In this document: positions 61,688 through 64,000 of the stretch, piece by piece | Layout of the letters: every line of letters begins with the position of its first letter | How positions within the stretch are numbered: the first letter of the stretch is position 1 | From: Ophioderma brevispina | Taxonomy: Eukaryota > Echinodermata > Ophiuroidea > Amphilepidida > Ophiodermatidae | DNA: 64,000 nt | Reading direction: 5' to 3' | NCBI GenBank assembly: GCA_023653785.1 | Contig: JAMKCH010012517.1 | Coordinates: 45,138 to 109,137, forward strand | Notes under the pieces: model-generated | What the model was told of the DNA's origin: nothing | Seen by the model: the letters and a program-made list of their open reading frames with translations, nothing else | Database searches by the model: none | Translations under genes and position numbers: made by a program

Positions 61688-61813
61688 CGCAGCGTGGAAA
61701 CTGCAGTCATGGCAGTCACTGGTTATTCCACCGCAGCACAAGCCAAACAAGGCGTTATTGCCTAACCCCAGTGAGATCGAAGAAGTTTGGAAACGATCTA
61801 AATCGTAAACTTT
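61688..61813 (-). CDS. Candidate internal exon, unknown product (42 codons)
   Basis: Acceptor TTTACGTGCAG and donor GTAAGC enclose 126 bp that stay open from phase 0 to phase 0. It reads KVYDLDRFQTSSISLGLGNN, then ALFGLCCGGITSDCHDCSFH and AA. The cysteine pattern CC-x6-C-x2-C suggests an extracellular or disulfide-bonded segment, but I do not recognise the family. If real, it belongs to a gene other than the aminopeptidase, on the same strand and upstream of it. No neighbouring exon was found. Confidence 0.3.
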
Positions 61814-62479
61814 CTGCACGTAAACAGTACAGATCATTTTACCAAACCCTTTAGCTGATGTAAAGGAACGGTTAAAGGACGACGAGAAAGAGGGGGTCCC
61901 TCACATGTATGTACATAGCTAAACATACACTAGTCACAGTGACTTCCATGCACCTCAAGTACGAAAATTGAAATTTCCCAAGAAAAATCAAAACAACAAT
62001 GTCTTCTATACTGCCCACATATCTTAATTGCATGCATGGAAGCTGTTCACCGATGAGGCGTACAATTACGATATCAACATAATTGAGGCCTATACAATGG
62101 GTCAAATTAGGGTAATGGTGTAGCTTTAGTCCTAATAGGGCCCTACCCTATTACTGCGTGGAATGTGCTATTTATCATTCTAAAGCAACCAGTCGAGGTT
62201 AGATAGATCCCGTGACAACTCTTGAACAAGGGTTAATTATTAGAAATTCTGGGGTAAAACACTAGACAGGGTTATTAACAACAGGGGTAAACAACTTTTG
62301 GAAAAAGCCCGAAATTTGTTGATCGCCCAAAATTGTACCACTTCTGCCCCTTGAAAAATTCTCAACAAAATCTATAAAGATCAATAAATTAGCTACAACT
62401 CTTTCGATGAATAAATTCCATGGTTTCCGTAAGCAACCATGGAACTTGGGAAGATTGTTAAATTGGAAAGCAGTACAAA

Positions 62480-62680
62480 CATGTCAATAACCACATTAGC
62501 ACTCATAATGGCCCAACAATGGTTCCCAATCGGTAATCTTGGCATCGACATTATGTGGGTGGCCTTTATTGGTTCGTATTGGCTCTCCAAGGGCAATATT
62601 GGTATTCCGTTGGTAATATTGGCTTCGTAACATGTGGTATTGCATATTGCGCCAATAATTGTTTCAATTGCAGCTGTGCA
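62480..62680. repeat. ATTGG/CCAAT-rich simple-like repeat
   Basis: TATTGG, CCAAT and AATATTGG variants recur every 10-25 bp. Similar sequence continues at 63015-63085 and 63640-63850 (CCAATATA, AATATTGG, CATTGGACC). Open frames on both strands across it are probably by-products of this composition. Confidence 0.5.
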
Positions 62681-63149
62681 TTCGGCTTCATATCGGCACA
62701 CCTTACTGGTCAACAGATTATCGTGAAGATATTGACCCAAACAACAGCAAATATAGAGCCAATTATTGAGATAACATGGTTTTTTTCCCCCGCCCCCATT
62801 ATGACTTAAAGGCCATTGATTGCTTAAAATAGCCGGGCGAGCAACTCATCAATACATATAGGAATACACTAATATTTCTCAAAATGGGTGTTTAAACATG
62901 CCCATTATTTCAATGACTTATCTATATATACCAGTTTTTCATTAAAACTATAACTAGTTATCTAATTAATTTATTAAAAATGCAGCTGAAAAAGTCCATT
63001 AAACTAATTGTTGTAAAAGAACATAAGGCCATCATTGGCACAACGCCGGTACAACATTGGTTTACAATCATTAGTCCACTATGGCCATTACACTGTGGGC
63101 AGTCCACCCTTTTGAAAGGGTGCCGGTTGGAAATCCTACAATCAGTTAA

Positions 63150-63540
63150 AGGTGGGGGCCTGACAAATGTTCAGTATAAAGGTGCCTCTGTAAAAAGAGT
63201 GGGGGTCAAATATAGATTTTGGTGGTCAAACCCACACTGCCTACTCTGTGTTCTTACGTTACCTCCCTCCTGTGCGAATTTTGGATATGGCCCCACCAAA
63301 AATATTAATATAATATGTATATAAATTGTCACTTTTATTATACAGTACACACATGTGCAAATCTGCGATGGAAGTTTACAATGTATTGTTACTGTTTACA
63401 GGTTCACAAATATTGCCCATGTTTGCGAGTGATAAAAGGGTGGGGTCCGAAAATTTCATATAAAGGGTGGCTCGGTAAAAGGGTTGGGTCAAATAAAAAG
63501 GGTGGGGGGTCAAACCCCACTGCCCACTATGCATTATCAT
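63150..63540. repeat. Two direct copies of a GGGTGGGG-containing repeat, about 100 bp
   Basis: The copies at about 63150-63245 and 63440-63535 share, in order, AAAGGGTG or GGTGGGG, TATAAAGG(G)TG, CTC(T/G)GTAAAA, GGGTCAAATA, GGTCAAACCC and CACTGCC(T/C)ACT(C/A)TG. They are about 290 bp apart in the same orientation. Function unknown. Confidence 0.6.
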
Positions 63541-64000
63541 GTTTTGAGGAGTCCAAGTGTGTGAAAAATCATCGAATCCAAAACATGATATGATAAAAGT
63601 GGATGAGTTTTACTCCGCGGGCCCAATTTTATTGATCTCGCTATGAGTTTTAAATATTGGGCTCAACTGAGTCTCGCCCAAAATTTTTGTCAAACTCATA
63701 GCTCGACCAATATAAACTTGGCTTAATCGATCCATTCCAATTTTATGATCATCATTGGACCATGAGCCAAAATATATTTATCCAATATAGAATGTAGCCA
63801 TATTCTCTGGCCAATAAAATAAATATTGGTCAGAAATTGGACCACCATGCCAGTGCATCTGGGTAAGTACTTAGTTGATATTCCTGGGAGTGTCCTGGCC
63901 TGCTTATCAACAGCCAGAAAGTAATATTTTGATGATGTTTTTCTCAATCTGGGAACGATGTAAAAAACGAAATGTGTTCCACCAAAGCAGCTGCATCTAG

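Noticed and set aside
62393..62809. Long open frames on both strands (up to 115 codons)
   Set aside because: They overlap each other in ATTGG-rich repetitive sequence and show no family or splice signal.

Overview
The window is AT-rich nuclear DNA from a multicellular animal. Its exons are short, with GT/AG junctions in consistent phase, separated by introns of 0.5 to 17.5 kb, and the remainder is dense with decayed transposons. The one clearly recognisable gene is a membrane-anchored M1 aminopeptidase of the aminopeptidase N type. That protein, plus CR1/jockey-like LINEs with a 2A-like leader, tRNA-derived SINEs and many small foldback DNA transposons, suggests a marine invertebrate, possibly an echinoderm or related deuterostome. 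The species assignment is inference only.

Gene: seven exons of the aminopeptidase lie on the minus strand between 30507 and 4457. In order they encode a cytoplasmic tail, one membrane anchor, a Pro/Thr/Ser stalk, the N-terminal M1 domain, the GAMEN exopeptidase motif, the HELAH zinc site and its third ligand, and the start of the helical part. The phases of exons 1 to 5 match perfectly. Exons 6 and 7 are each one base short of an intact frame, so the gene here is either recently broken or carries two indel errors. The last part of the protein would lie beyond the left edge.

Layout from left to right: a 965-bp Tc1/mariner-type foldback (182-1146); a 76-bp minisatellite (2086-3632); AT, GT and CT microsatellites; the 3' exons (4457-12200) with small foldbacks in their introns; then the 17.5-kb first intron, which carries several miniature elements, an 836-bp TA-flanked foldback (22344-23179), a degenerate non-LTR retrotransposon (about 23280-27060) and a tRNA-derived SINE. 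The anchor exon is at 29730-30507.

Right of the gene no certain coding gene was found. This half is a record of nested transposition: a 311-bp element with 8-bp target duplication inside a 172-bp miniature element (31235-31725); a roughly 5-kb TA-flanked element (37023-41991) containing a LINE with a 2A-like motif, which itself contains another copy of the same miniature element; a second SINE; a 160-bp element with 8-bp duplications (49148-49307); a 449-bp element with 8-bp duplications (52602-53050); a striking cluster of TCGAG-rich giant palindromes (53139-54555); a pure run of 208 A; a TTAA-flanked 355-bp element (57354-57708); and more reverse-transcriptase remnants. Two isolated exon-like ORFs (1362-1514 plus, 61688-61813 minus) are recorded at low confidence.
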